This document shows, in pieces, positions 53,386 through 64,000 of a stretch of 64,000 nucleotides of DNA (position 1 is the stretch's first letter; every line of letters begins with the position of its first letter). The notes below the pieces were generated by a model. The model searched no databases and was not told where the DNA came from. It worked only from the letters and a program-made list of their open reading frames with translations. A program made the position numbers and the translations under genes. Source of the stretch: Sinohyriopsis cumingii (lineage: Eukaryota > Mollusca > Bivalvia > Unionida > Unionidae); assembly GCA_028554795.2 (NCBI GenBank), contig CM068825.1:93792451-93856450 (forward strand), written 5' to 3'.

Positions 53386-53856
53386 ATGGAAGAGACTACC
53401 CAGATGGAACGTTTCGTCAGAGCTTTGCGAGGGGTCATTAGAAAATTTTCTTCAGACCAGCCGACAGACTACTCTCCTTCCTTTCGAGATAAAAGTCAAG
53501 ATACTTGCTATATCTGTCAGAAGAAAGGGCATTGGTCTTCAGAGTGTCCAGACCGTGAAAAAAGAACAAAAACAGGGGCTAAAAAAGACAAAAGTCAAGA
53601 TACCTGTTATTATTGTAAAGAAAAAGGACATTGGTCTCCAGATTGCCCAAAAAAGAAACAAGAGGAGTCAGAAGAAAAGAAGGATTCTTCAGAAGAAGAG
53701 AGGGATTCTTCGGAAGAAGAGAGGGATTCTTCAGAGGAAGAAGAGGAAGAAAGAAGACAATTCTATTTAAAAGAGGCAAAGAAACAGGAGAAGAAAAGAA
53801 GAAGGGAAGAAAATGAGGAAAAAACGGTGAAGAAATTCAAAAAACAGAGAGACTAA
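53386..53856 (+). CDS. double CCHC zinc-knuckle protein (156 aa)
   Basis: ATG 53,386 (MEETTQMERFVRALRGVIRK) is preferred because the TATA box at 53,322 puts the transcript start downstream of the earlier non-ATG codons. Two CCHC knuckles, CYICQKKGHWSSECP and CYYCKEKGHWSPDCP, each follow an identical DKSQDT, so one is a duplicate of the other. An acidic Ser/Glu repeat follows (DSSEEER three times), then a Lys/Arg/Glu helix and a basic tail (VKKFKKQRD). CCHC knuckles bind single-stranded nucleic acid. Divergent from PolB, it may act in replication or RNA handling. No gag, reverse transcriptase or LTR is near. Confidence 0.78.
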   Translation: MEETTQMERFVRALRGVIRKFSSDQPTDYSPSFRDKSQDTCYICQKKGHWSSECPDREKRTKTGAKKDKSQDTCYYCKEKGHWSPDCPKKKQEESEEKKDSSEEERDSSEEERDSSEEEEEERRQFYLKEAKKQEKKRRREENEEKTVKKFKKQRD

Positions 53857-54103
53857 ATAATGAAAAAGAAGAAGTGTACGAACTTTTTAAAGTGTTCTGT
53901 GGTGAATTGTGAATTGGATTGTAAAAAAATGGATAAAAGAATACATGAATGATATAAGGTAAGTGTCTTTGAGTTTTGATTTTAAAATAAGAAGCTACAC
54001 TCACGCACTCATACACAGACACGTACTATAAGGGTAAAATGGGTGGGTTTATTTTTGAGTTATTGGCAAATTGAAATTGTATTTCTTTTCGAGAAATGTG
54101 GCT
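53857..54103. other. convergent intergenic spacer
   Basis: Spacer between the zinc-knuckle gene (+) and the stem-loop of the 54,146 gene (-). No histone-type stem-loop is seen on the + strand for the zinc-knuckle gene, and no clear AATAAA. Confidence 0.5.
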
Positions 54104-54119
54104 GGCCCTGAAAAGGGCC
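54104..54119 (-). terminator. histone-type 3' stem-loop
   Basis: On the minus strand GGCCCTTTTCAGGGCC, 26 nt after the stop of the 54,146 gene, followed by AGCCACATTT and CTCGAAAAGAAATAC. Confidence 0.88.
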
Positions 54120-54145
54120 TTTTTCTTTATGGTGTAGGAGTGAGT

Positions 54146-54706
54146 TTAACCAATCAACTTTAACTGCCTTAAACCTTTGCCACGGCCAAGGCCTACTTCT
54201 GATGATTGGGTTGAAATCACTAAGGGTGGTACGACAGGCTTAGTCACAGGGTTGGCGTGTTTAGCTCGGGAAGGTCGTATTCTCTTCGGTCGTGATAAAG
54301 AAGTCTGATACATTTGTTTCAGACTTCTTAACTCCGCTAAAATGTCCAACAGTACCGTAGCCGTTTGATTTTCACCCTCTTGTTTCTTTGCTGCTACTTC
54401 TTCTTGCTGTTGTTGCTGTTGTTTTTTTCTTACCTCTTCTTGTTGCTGTTGCTGTTGCTGTAGGAGAAAAGCTTGTTCCGCTTCCTTTTGTCGTTGCATA
54501 AATTTCTCCAATTCTTCTTTCTGTCTCTGTCTAAAATTCTCCACTTGCGGTAATGAAGAAGGTAACGAAGGTTCCGGAACAAATTCTTGCGAGGTAAGAA
54601 AATCCACAAAATCCCAATGTACCTCTTCTGAAAGTAAGTCCGGGTTCCCTTGGGCAGTCTCCCATGCTGGTGCACCCCAATGGATCGTTTTCTGAGTTTC
54701 CGTCAT
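54146..54706 (-). CDS. poly-Gln coiled-coil accessory protein (186 aa)
   Basis: Starts MTETQKTIHWGAPAWETAQG. Residues about 25-50 are acidic/hydrophobic (EEVHWDFVDFLTSQEFVPEP). A long helix with two poly-Gln blocks (about 85-108) and VLLDILAELRSLKQMY follow, then a basic, Pro-rich tail (RPKRIRPSRAKHANP). It shares the helix/poly-Gln style of accessory protein 3 but has a different N terminus. A TATA box (54,755-54,760) lies upstream next to a CACGTGACGTCAC site; the histone-type stem-loop follows the stop. Function unknown. Confidence 0.68.
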   Translation of the reverse strand: MTETQKTIHWGAPAWETAQGNPDLLSEEVHWDFVDFLTSQEFVPEPSLPSSLPQVENFRQRQKEELEKFMQRQKEAEQAFLLQQQQQQQEEVRKKQQQQQQEEVAAKKQEGENQTATVLLDILAELRSLKQMYQTSLSRPKRIRPSRAKHANPVTKPVVPPLVISTQSSEVGLGRGKGLRQLKLIG

Positions 54707-54925
54707 GTTGAATCACTGTCGCATAGATTGACTGCACACAAGCGCTAACGAATCTATATAGACCACGTGACGTCACAGACTGCTCTCTTCGGATTGGATG
54801 CGAGTTAACTGAATTTTGTAACGCGTGTTCGGATTGGTGAATGAATTCAATCCGTTTCAATCCTTCCTGTACCTATAAATAAGCGCAGTTCACTGCATTG
54901 ATTCACCTATTCTCGTCGCTTCAAG
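54707..54925. promoter_or_regulatory. divergent promoter of the right-end accessory genes
   Basis: 219 bp between two divergent ATGs. Minus-strand TATATAG at 54,754-54,760; plus-strand TATAAATA at 54,874-54,881, 45-52 nt before ATG 54,926. Between them are CACGTGACGTCAC (E-box fused to a CRE-like TGACGTCA) and repeated 'ggattgg' words (54,792 and 54,832; ATTGG is an inverted CCAAT box), the latter a regular feature of histone promoters. Confidence 0.6.
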
Positions 54926-55162
54926 ATGTGGACCACAGTTGAGTCATCCACCCTTGTGTCTTCCATGATGTTTAGGACGGACATGCTCATGTATGTCAGG
55001 TCCAAGTGGACTGTTGTTGATAGGACAGATACTAGTCAATGGATGAGGAGAGTTTACATAGAAAGACAAGGATGTCTCAAGAGGGTACTTGTGTATGGAC
55101 CGGCAGTTAGAAGGAGTTTAAGAAGAAGAAGAAGAAGATGTGACAGATGCCATCTATGTTAA
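54926..55162 (+). CDS. small Arg-rich accessory protein (78 aa)
   Basis: Starts MWTTVESSTLVSSMMFRTDM and ends with RRSLRRRRRRCDRCHLC, an Arg6 block joined to a C-x2-C-x2-C. Reads outward to the right end; the stop at 55,162 is followed after 24 nt by the stem-loop inside the right TIR. Clear TATAAATA box. It could be a small DNA-binding or nuclear protein, but the lack of relatives elsewhere in the window means coding status rests on the promoter and 3' signal. Confidence 0.58.
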   Translation: MWTTVESSTLVSSMMFRTDMLMYVRSKWTVVDRTDTSQWMRRVYIERQGCLKRVLVYGPAVRRSLRRRRRRCDRCHLC

Positions 55163-55177
55163 TATTAATATTAACAT

Positions 55178-55500
55178 AAACCCAAAGGCCCTTTTCAGGG
55201 CCAGCCATATTTCTCGAAAAGAGATAGCCTTTCCATTGCCTACCCCTTTTTTTAAATTTAAATTTAAATTTAAATTTAAAAAAACTTTAAAAAAAAAAAA
55301 AAAATCCCAAAAGCCCAAACTCTATTCCCCATGTTAATTTCCCTTGTCCCTAGACAGACCCAAACTCTGTGTTAAATTCCCATTGTCCCTAGAGTTGCCC
55401 ACGATTTTTCTCCATGTTAAATTTCCCTTGACGCTAGAGTTGCCCAAGGGGTCTTGTAATGCTAATTCCCATTGACGGTAAAGTGGCCCACTTAACTACT
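55178..55500. repeat. right terminal inverted repeat (~323 bp)
   Basis: Reverse complement of 39,674-40,000 with only small length differences, mainly in the A/T runs. Ends CTTAACTACT at 55,500. Confidence 0.95.
55187..55202 (+). terminator. histone-type 3' stem-loop in right TIR
   Basis: GGCCCTTTTCAGGGCC preceded by CCCAAA, 24 nt after the stop of the 54,926 gene. It is followed by AGCCATATTT and CTCGAAAAGAGATAG. Confidence 0.88.
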
Positions 55501-55506
55501 GTGCGC
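55501..55506. repeat. right target-site duplication GTGCGC
   Basis: Identical to 39,668-39,673. Confidence 0.95.
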
Positions 55507-57693
<2,187 letters not shown>

Positions 57694-58109
57694 CTTGTTT
57701 GTTACTGAATTATCTGACATGCGCAGGGGTTGATCCAAAGGTTAGAGCGAGAGTGCGGACCCAAGTGTGTGCGAAATTACCAGAAAGATTCCTAGTGTAA
57801 GGTTTTTCTACAGTTAGATTGCCAAAACTACTTCCTGGACACACTAAAATGCAGGAACTTTCAGAGGCTTCGTCTCTGGACTTACAACAGGGGCTCCATC
57901 TCAAACACCTCTTGCCTACTTGTTTCGCCCAACACCACACCCTCCCCTTGATCCACTGCGATGCCTTACTTTAATAATACCAATGAGTTTTATGAAAAGA
58001 CCCGGGTTTTTTTTTTCTTTCTTTTTAAATAGCAGTCTTAGACTACCCCTTTCCAGTAAATTATGAGAAGCTAATTGAACTCTCTGTGCAGCAGTGTCCA
58101 CTAGTGGTT

Positions 58110-59075
58110 TTTCGTATGTTACGTGTTTAGGCTGGAATAAACAGTAACACAAGAAAGAGTGAAAACAGCAAGCTTTGAAATATATAAGAAATAATTTAAT
58201 TCCCTGGAAAAATTCTGTAAAATATTAAAATATATGAACGTACTGTTTCCAGAATCAAATCCAAAAATAATCCAAGAATAATCCACGAATAAACTTTGTG
58301 AAGTCCTAATATTGAAATATTCTAATGATTCCAAGTTCGAGTCCCGACGAAGAATTCAAGATGGAAGGCGATGACGTATGATGTAACTTTGTACTGTTTT
58401 GAAGTCTACAGTTCCTTGTAGAAACAATAATTAATCATTCGGTCTTGGAAATCCAAATAATATTTTAGAGAAATGTCCTTGTTCAAGAATTCTGTACGAA
58501 TATAATAATATTTCCAGAGAAACGAATCCATCTTTTAGAGTCCAAATAATCTGAAGAAAACTTAACAAATAACTCAAAATTTAAATACTGGTCACAACAG
58601 AAGAAAACATCTTGACATCAAGTGTTTAAAAGCCCGGACTCTGAGATCTCTCTCTCTCTCTCTCTCTAAACATCACTATAAATACTAAGTATTTTGCAAT
58701 TTTTGGAAATGCCTAATTGCGAAATAGAGGATCACGTGATTATGTTTATATATAAAATAAAATCACGTAGCCCCTGTATGTCCTTGATAAGAACCAATCA
58801 TTTTACTCCGAGAAAAAGTTGTTTACTTGACCCTGAATTAAGGCCAGGAACTAAATAAAAAATAGAAACAAGTGTTTCTATTACATGTATCAGGTATCTA
58901 AAGAAACATTCAGATCAAAATGAATTTTCTGGAAAATATAAAATTCCTTGTAAACAAAATTACATTACATTGACATGTAAAGAAAATAAAAAGGTTCCAA
59001 AGCCCACAAACAATCAAATCAAATCAAACACAAATTAAATCAATTATTAATTAAATCAAATATACGTAACAATTT
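58110..59075. repeat. dispersed repeat, copy b (~950 bp)
   Basis: Direct-orientation relative of 35,745-36,700, with the same order of shared phrases to the 'caaatatacgtaac' end. Contains an extra (TC)n tract at about 58,645-58,668. No coding potential. Confidence 0.75.
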
Positions 59076-59394
59076 AGTATGCTACCTGACATTTTACTAA
59101 CGTACATGTATTTGCATGGTTTCGAGAGTAAAACTACTAGCTACAACGGTGTTCTTCTCTAAAGAATTTTGTACAATACTAACGTAATTTGTTTCATTTA
59201 CCCCATATGAATTTTATCAATAAACATTTCTTGTCATTCGGTCTATATACTATTTTTGCTTCCAGAAATGAATACAATTTTGTGATTTGTAACTTCAAGA
59301 TGAATTGAATGTCGCTCTTCAGTAATATTATAAACACGATTTCTCTGATTTGTTTGGGTTCTTGATGTTCTTTTAACTTTTCTTCGATGGGAGA

Positions 59395-59685
59395 CCGTTC
59401 CGGTGGCCTAGTGGTTAGAGCGTCCATCTCGCGTGCGGGAGTTAGGAGGTTCTAACCCAGGCCGAATCATACCAAAGACTTACAAAAATGGTATTAGCAT
59501 TAAGAGGTTAATGTTCGAACTGGTCGGACTGGTGCCAGGTTAATGTGACTGGATAGGAGGACATCATGCTACATGTCTGTGGCATGATGCCCCAGTGCTA
59601 GACATCACTATAAACTACCACACTGCATACATCGTAGCGATATGACTGAAAAATTGCTAAAGCTACGTTAAAAATCCATATCACA
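59395..59685 (+). mobile_element. tRNA-derived SINE
   Basis: Head GGTGGCCTAGTGGTTAGAGC (box A) and GGTTCTAACCC (degenerate box B), then the body shared with 38,582-38,857 and 61,840-62,129, ending 'aaagctacgttaaaaatcc'. About 290 bp; fullest + strand copy. Confidence 0.9.
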
Positions 59686-60026
59686 CACATACACATACAC
59701 ACCTCAGTGGGAATCGTCCAGTATCTATTATATTAAGCGTGGACATATTTTCTATTTAGCTGCATAAATTAGACTCCAATACTACATTCAAAACGTTATA
59801 CGTCTACGATTTGTTCAATGAGTATTTTTAAGTACTGACAAAATTTAGTGCTTTAACCGTCTGATTGTTCCCTGACAAAGTTTCTGCAGTGTGCCTGTTG
59901 AACATCACGAGAAACTTTTCCACACAATAAGATAATATGTATTTGTTGCTTGACTTAGCTTTCTTAGCCTGAGAAGCAAGCAAGTACTTCAAGAAATGGG
60001 ATTGATCCGAACAGTAAGCAGTAACC

Positions 60027-60118
60027 AACATTTAAATATTACCTTTTCAACCACGTAGCGAGGACAACAAGTAGTGTTGTCTTCGCTACGTGGTTGAAAA
60101 GGTAATATTAAAATGTTG
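60027..60118. repeat. long near-perfect hairpin (44-bp arms)
   Basis: The left arm runs 'caacatttaaatattacctt', 'ttcaaccacgtagcg', 'aggacaaca'; the right arm is its reverse complement with two or three mismatches, around a 5-nt loop (agtag). Total about 92 bp. Single-copy in this window. Confidence 0.9.
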
Positions 60119-61201
60119 ATTGTTGTGTGAATCCAAGGAGCAATTTCCATTGTAAACATAACTTTCGATACGAGAGAATAAGTATGGGCGGAGCAGTAGA
60201 TAAATCATTAAAAACTTCGAGATCAATCCTACTGGTCATGCCTTAAATGTGTGCCGACAACTGCCATTCGGACCAACCCGGCTATTTATGAAACAGTGAT
60301 TGTGCGTTGGTTTGTTTGTCTTTGTGGATTTATGCTATTTTTCAGCACATGATAGGCAATACCATTCGCCACCTCGAGGTTAATCCTTACATAGCATACC
60401 TCGAATGTATGTGGAATGGATGTCCATAGTTTCCATTCGAACCAGTTTGGGCTATTTACAAAGAAATGACAGACAGAGAAGTTAGGAATGATCAAGCCAT
60501 TTTTATTTTCTCATTCGTAACAGCTCATTTAATCATACAGCCAATCCATTCGCAGAAATAGTCAAGGTGGTTTTAGTATATTGGGTTTTCTTTTTATGCA
60601 GGTGAAAATTTCAGCGAACAAAATATATTATTTTTTTGTAAATTACCTTTCTCACAAATATTCGAATCATATTTTAGTCCTGCTCAAATAGTCAAGGTTG
60701 ATCGGAATGAGCCTATACATGGCGGCCGGTATATTTGTAGAAATAAAAACCCTCGAAATGCCATGAAGAATCACCGACGCACGGGAAACTACTGACAAGC
60801 GATATCGCACACTAACGATGGCCAAGCCGAGATTCTAAGCGACGCAAACAGAGATGAGATGTGAGTGATCTTGAATCAAGCGCCTTAGATCATTCGACCT
60901 CACAAGTCCACAAATGATTGACCGACAAGACGCGAATGCATCAAATGCTTCTTTAATCGTAACTCAGGGCCAAATCGATCGTAAAAATAAGCTGCGTGGT
61001 CCGAATAGATTGTGTTGGGTTTTTTTCCGGTGAAAATTCCGGAAAATAAAATGTAAGCTTTTTCTGTAAATTAGAGTTTCGACATCATTCGAGGCATAGT
61101 TTTGTCTTGCAATAAGATAAAATAAGATCAGAATTCTTTATTTCAGACTACATAGTCGATACATCTAAATTAAAATATAGATATAAAGTAAACATAAAGG
61201 A

Positions 61202-61277
<76 letters not shown>

Positions 61278-61839
61278 CCGAAGTAGTTCCGAATGATTTT
61301 TATATAACTATTAAAACCGGATAAAATAATAAAAATTATTTTAACAGTAGTACGGCTTACAATTGGATTTTAAGTTTCTGAATCATTAAAATTATAAGCA
61401 TTGCGTAGAATAGTCTTTGATTGTAATTATGTCAGTAACACCCAAATAGGAGGGCGTATCTCACTTTCTCGTGTATCGGCTGCTCGCATGACCGTCTCAG
61501 AGGATCATCGTCATGGAGATTTGTCGCATTGCAGGCCAATTTTACCTGTCACAAATCTTTACTCCAGGATACTTCCTGTGCTTACCTGTGCCGTACATGT
61601 TGCTTAGTTCAATATAAATAAAATAGGCTTAATATCTGAGTGTAATTGTACATGAAGTGACAACATTCCTTCCTACCCAACACACTCACACGTACAAGCA
61701 CTGTCCGTATTTTTATCATTGCGAAGGCGGAAAACAATCCATCACCTCCTTTTCCCCGACCCCGTTCACCATGCCTGAAATGGTTATTAGTTACGCCAAT
61801 CCGATACTCGATCAGTAATAGTGTGATGTGATTTGCATG
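60119..61839. other. non-coding host-like sequence
   Basis: No supportable gene. (TA)n at 61,205-61,276. Confidence 0.5.
61205..61276. repeat. (TA)n microsatellite
   Basis: 36 TA dinucleotides. Confidence 0.95.
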
Positions 61840-62129
61840 TTTAACGTAGCTTTAACAATTTTTCAGTCATATCGCTACGATGTCTGCAATGTGGCAGTTT
61901 ATAGTGATGTATATAGCACTGGGGCATCATGTAGCATGATGTCCCACCCGGTCGCATTATCCTGACACCAGGCCAACCAGTCCTAACACTAACCTCTTAA
62001 TGCTGAGCGCCAAGCGATGCAGCTGTTAGTACCATTTTTGTCATGTCTTTGGTATGACTCGGACGGGGATCGAACCCACGACCTCCCGCATCCGAGGCGG
62101 ACGCTTTAACCACTAGGCCACCGGAGCGG
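61840..62129 (-). mobile_element. tRNA-derived SINE
   Basis: Minus-strand head TGGCCTAGTGGTTAAAGCGT with box B GGTTCGATCCC and the shared body. Close to the copy at 38,582-38,857 (both in minus orientation, long identical stretches such as 'aacctcttaatgctgagcgc'). Confidence 0.9.
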
Positions 62130-62404
62130 ATCAGTAATAGTAGTATAATAGTTCACGAAGTATTTTCAAATGGTTTGACAACCTTCAAGCAGTTGCAAAA
62201 TATTCGCGTATCATGCAATTTTGTATGTACACAAATTAACAAAACTAAAGGACGGACGCAGTTTTCGCGCGCGCGTGTGTGTGTGTGTGTTTGTGTCTGG
62301 CATGATCGTGCAAAAATAGGCGGTGAGAGCATTTTTAGATTATCGTTTAGATTCATTAAGACCTACTTGATCCGTTTGTAAAATCTTATATAACATTAGA
62401 AACG

Positions 62405-62600
62405 ATGTTTGAGAGCCACGGTCGCTCAGTATATAGGTAGAAAGCTTGCTTCATAATTCAAGGATCGCGGGTGCGATACCCACCCATGCCGCACTTGGTC
62501 GGTTGCCTCATTGTGTCTTTGTGAAAGGCATTTAGCTCCAACTTCATGTGCATGCTATAGCCAATGATGTGCTTAAAGTGTAGTTTAAACCATCAAGCCC
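62405..62600 (+). mobile_element. second SINE type (tRNA-like head)
   Basis: 'ggtcgctcagtatataggta' resembles a tRNA box A and 'gggtgcgatacccaccc' a box B region. The following text matches the fragment at 34,395-34,490 in reverse orientation. Probably a different tRNA-derived SINE family. Ends uncertain. Confidence 0.5.
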
Positions 62601-64000
62601 CAAAATACACGATGGAAATGTGTCAATGCCCTTCCCAGACATTCAATTGTCGGAAGTGATAGTACCTCGTGGACTGTAATTTAAACCTAATTAATGAAAC
62701 AATTTTTCCATTGTAACAGACAAAGGTTGGGACAAGTGGGATACTTTCTAAAATAACAGAATATATTGCTAGTTAAGAATATTAACCCCCCACTCCCCGA
62801 AGCAATGTAAATGTTCATTATTGAGAGAGAGAGAGAGAGAGAGAGAGTATTCAGATGTAAAAATTTCCAGAAGTAAAAATTCAGTCATAACTTCCATATT
62901 TTATATATATATTTTTTTCTACAATGTAAAGAGAGAACTCATCCTCTCTATCACCGTCTGTCTCTCTCTACCTCTCGCCGTCTCTTGTGTGTTGTCCCTG
63001 TCTCTCTTCACTCGTGTATTTTCACTTGAATAAATGTTTTATGATGAAGGCTAAGTAATGTGTAATTTCCAACTACATGTATATCTTATCTACACATGTA
63101 CTGCCTGGTCTTACATTGCTGTATATGTACGTTGCCAAGAGGCAACCAAGGTTCAATGTCATCGTCCCACTCAATGGTACTCAATGCAAGGATTTCACTG
63201 TACCGCATTGCGACAAAAGTAGGCGTGTGTGACCCCATACCTGGCTGACGTCACAACATTGGAATCTGGTTAGATAGATTTTTAAATTTGAGAGCGGCAA
63301 ATCAAAGAAACTGCAATCCGCGATGGTAAGTCTTGATTTTTGGCCATCTACCGATTTTTTAAAGATTTATCTGTTTTAGACTTCTTTGCTTATTGATCGC
63401 TTCCAATATTTATGTTTTTAATACAGTTTTTATTCATTTATTATATTGTATGAACAGGTAGGCTGGTGGAATTATTTACTTCCGTTGTATACCTGAGGCC
63501 TGCTCAAACGACAAACAATTCAAACGCTCTCATTCTAATCGGATAATCAGAACAATTCATACAAATACGATCAAGAAAGACAACATATACTACTAAGATG
63601 TTTTTAATAATAGTTATCAATTAATATGTTTCGGTCATAAACGTCTAAGTTCAGTGGGATAGCGTTTTGCTATGGCATGTAGACTTAATGATAATACTGC
63701 TATACGTTTTTATATTTCGTGTAAAACCCGTATCGACGTGTTAGAGCACTTTTCGTGAAAAGAATTGTGCTGTTAATACAGATTGCCTTTTTCACGAGAA
63801 ACAGTAACTGTTTTTGTGAAATTAGGAATAGTTTCTTGTAAAGTTTGTATAGACGTGTACAGTCGCTTCTTTCCTTGAAGAAAGTGGCATTATTTATGAT
63901 CGGTATACACTGTTTCAGAGAAAAGTATTATTTTAGTTTAAGAGCATAATCTTAGGAGTTGTCACTTCATCAAAATGTGCATTGAGGTATCCATGCAATT
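62601..64000. other. non-coding host-like sequence
   Basis: No supportable gene. (GA)n at 62,823-62,848. Confidence 0.5.

Larger units (their letters stand above)
39674..55500. mobile_element. Polinton/Maverick virus-like element (copy 2), complete ends
   Basis: A 15,827-bp element with ~325-bp terminal inverted repeats, AG...CT termini and a perfect 6-bp target-site duplication. It encodes a protein-primed PolB, a chromodomain retroviral-type integrase (C. elegans F54H12.3 type), a capsid protein (F54H12.2 type), a minor-capsid-like protein, the tail of a packaging ATPase and about a dozen small proteins. That is the gene set expected of a Polinton or adintovirus-like integrated DNA virus. 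Internal damage (four homopolymer frameshifts and a deletion of roughly 2.9 kb judged against copy 1) indicates a copy now dependent on others, yet the ends and duplication are unmutated, so the insertion is recent. An adenovirus-type protease was not found. Confidence 0.95.

Noticed and set aside
60100-60112. TAATATTAC nonamer as a rolling-circle origin
   Set aside because: It lies in the stem of the hairpin, not the loop, and no Rep gene is near.

Overview
The window is animal nuclear DNA. It has AT-rich, exon-poor sequence, at least one spliced host gene with matched exon phases, tRNA-derived SINEs, hAT-type MITEs, long (TA)n arrays and a decayed non-LTR retrotransposon. The repeat style and the type of virus-like element suggest an invertebrate, probably a bivalve mollusc or another lophotrochozoan. 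That taxonomic guess is inference only.

Layout. 1-9709: the last three coding exons I can see of a + strand host gene (668-851, 7065-7462, 9515-9709), with introns full of degenerate repeats and one 56-bp tandem array. 9710-17037: non-coding sequence. 17038-23405: 'copy 1', a decayed and internally deleted Polinton/Maverick-like fragment on the + strand. It holds PolB, an IAP/BIR-like gene, two F-box-like genes, the packaging ATPase, core-type proteins, a capsid fragment and a CxxC protein, nearly all broken. 23520-25640: a dead RT-RNaseH non-LTR element. 25980-26460: a three-copy repeat. 27143-28453: an orphan broken gene pair ending in a histone-type 3' stem-loop. 28454-39667: host-like sequence with MITEs and a SINE.

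39674-55500: 'copy 2', a complete-ended Polinton/Maverick of 15,827 bp. It has ~325-bp terminal inverted repeats, 5'-AG...CT-3' ends and a perfect 6-bp target-site duplication (GTGCGC, 39668-39673 and 55501-55506). Its long minus-strand block reads PolB, ATPase remnant, two related core-type proteins and two basic or charged proteins, chromodomain integrase, membrane protein, minor capsid-like protein, small amphipathic basic protein, capsid protein. It carries frameshifts in four homopolymer runs and one large deletion that fuses PolB at motif C to the tail of the packaging ATPase. 55507-64000: host-like sequence with SINEs, microsatellites and a long hairpin.

The most interesting signal is at the 3' ends of the small accessory genes near the copy 2 termini and of the orphan gene at 28.4 kb. 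Each has, 17-30 nt after the stop codon, a perfect 6-bp-stem/4-nt-loop hairpin matching the metazoan replication-dependent histone 3' stem-loop, followed by a purine-rich CTCGAAAAGA-like box where the U7-binding histone downstream element would lie. Two of these signals sit inside the terminal inverted repeats and serve outward-reading genes at both ends. The capsid cluster instead ends in AATAAA signals. This suggests an integrated virus-like element that uses histone-mRNA 3' processing for one gene class, which would tie that class to S phase. I know of no description of this in Polintons, but I could not search.
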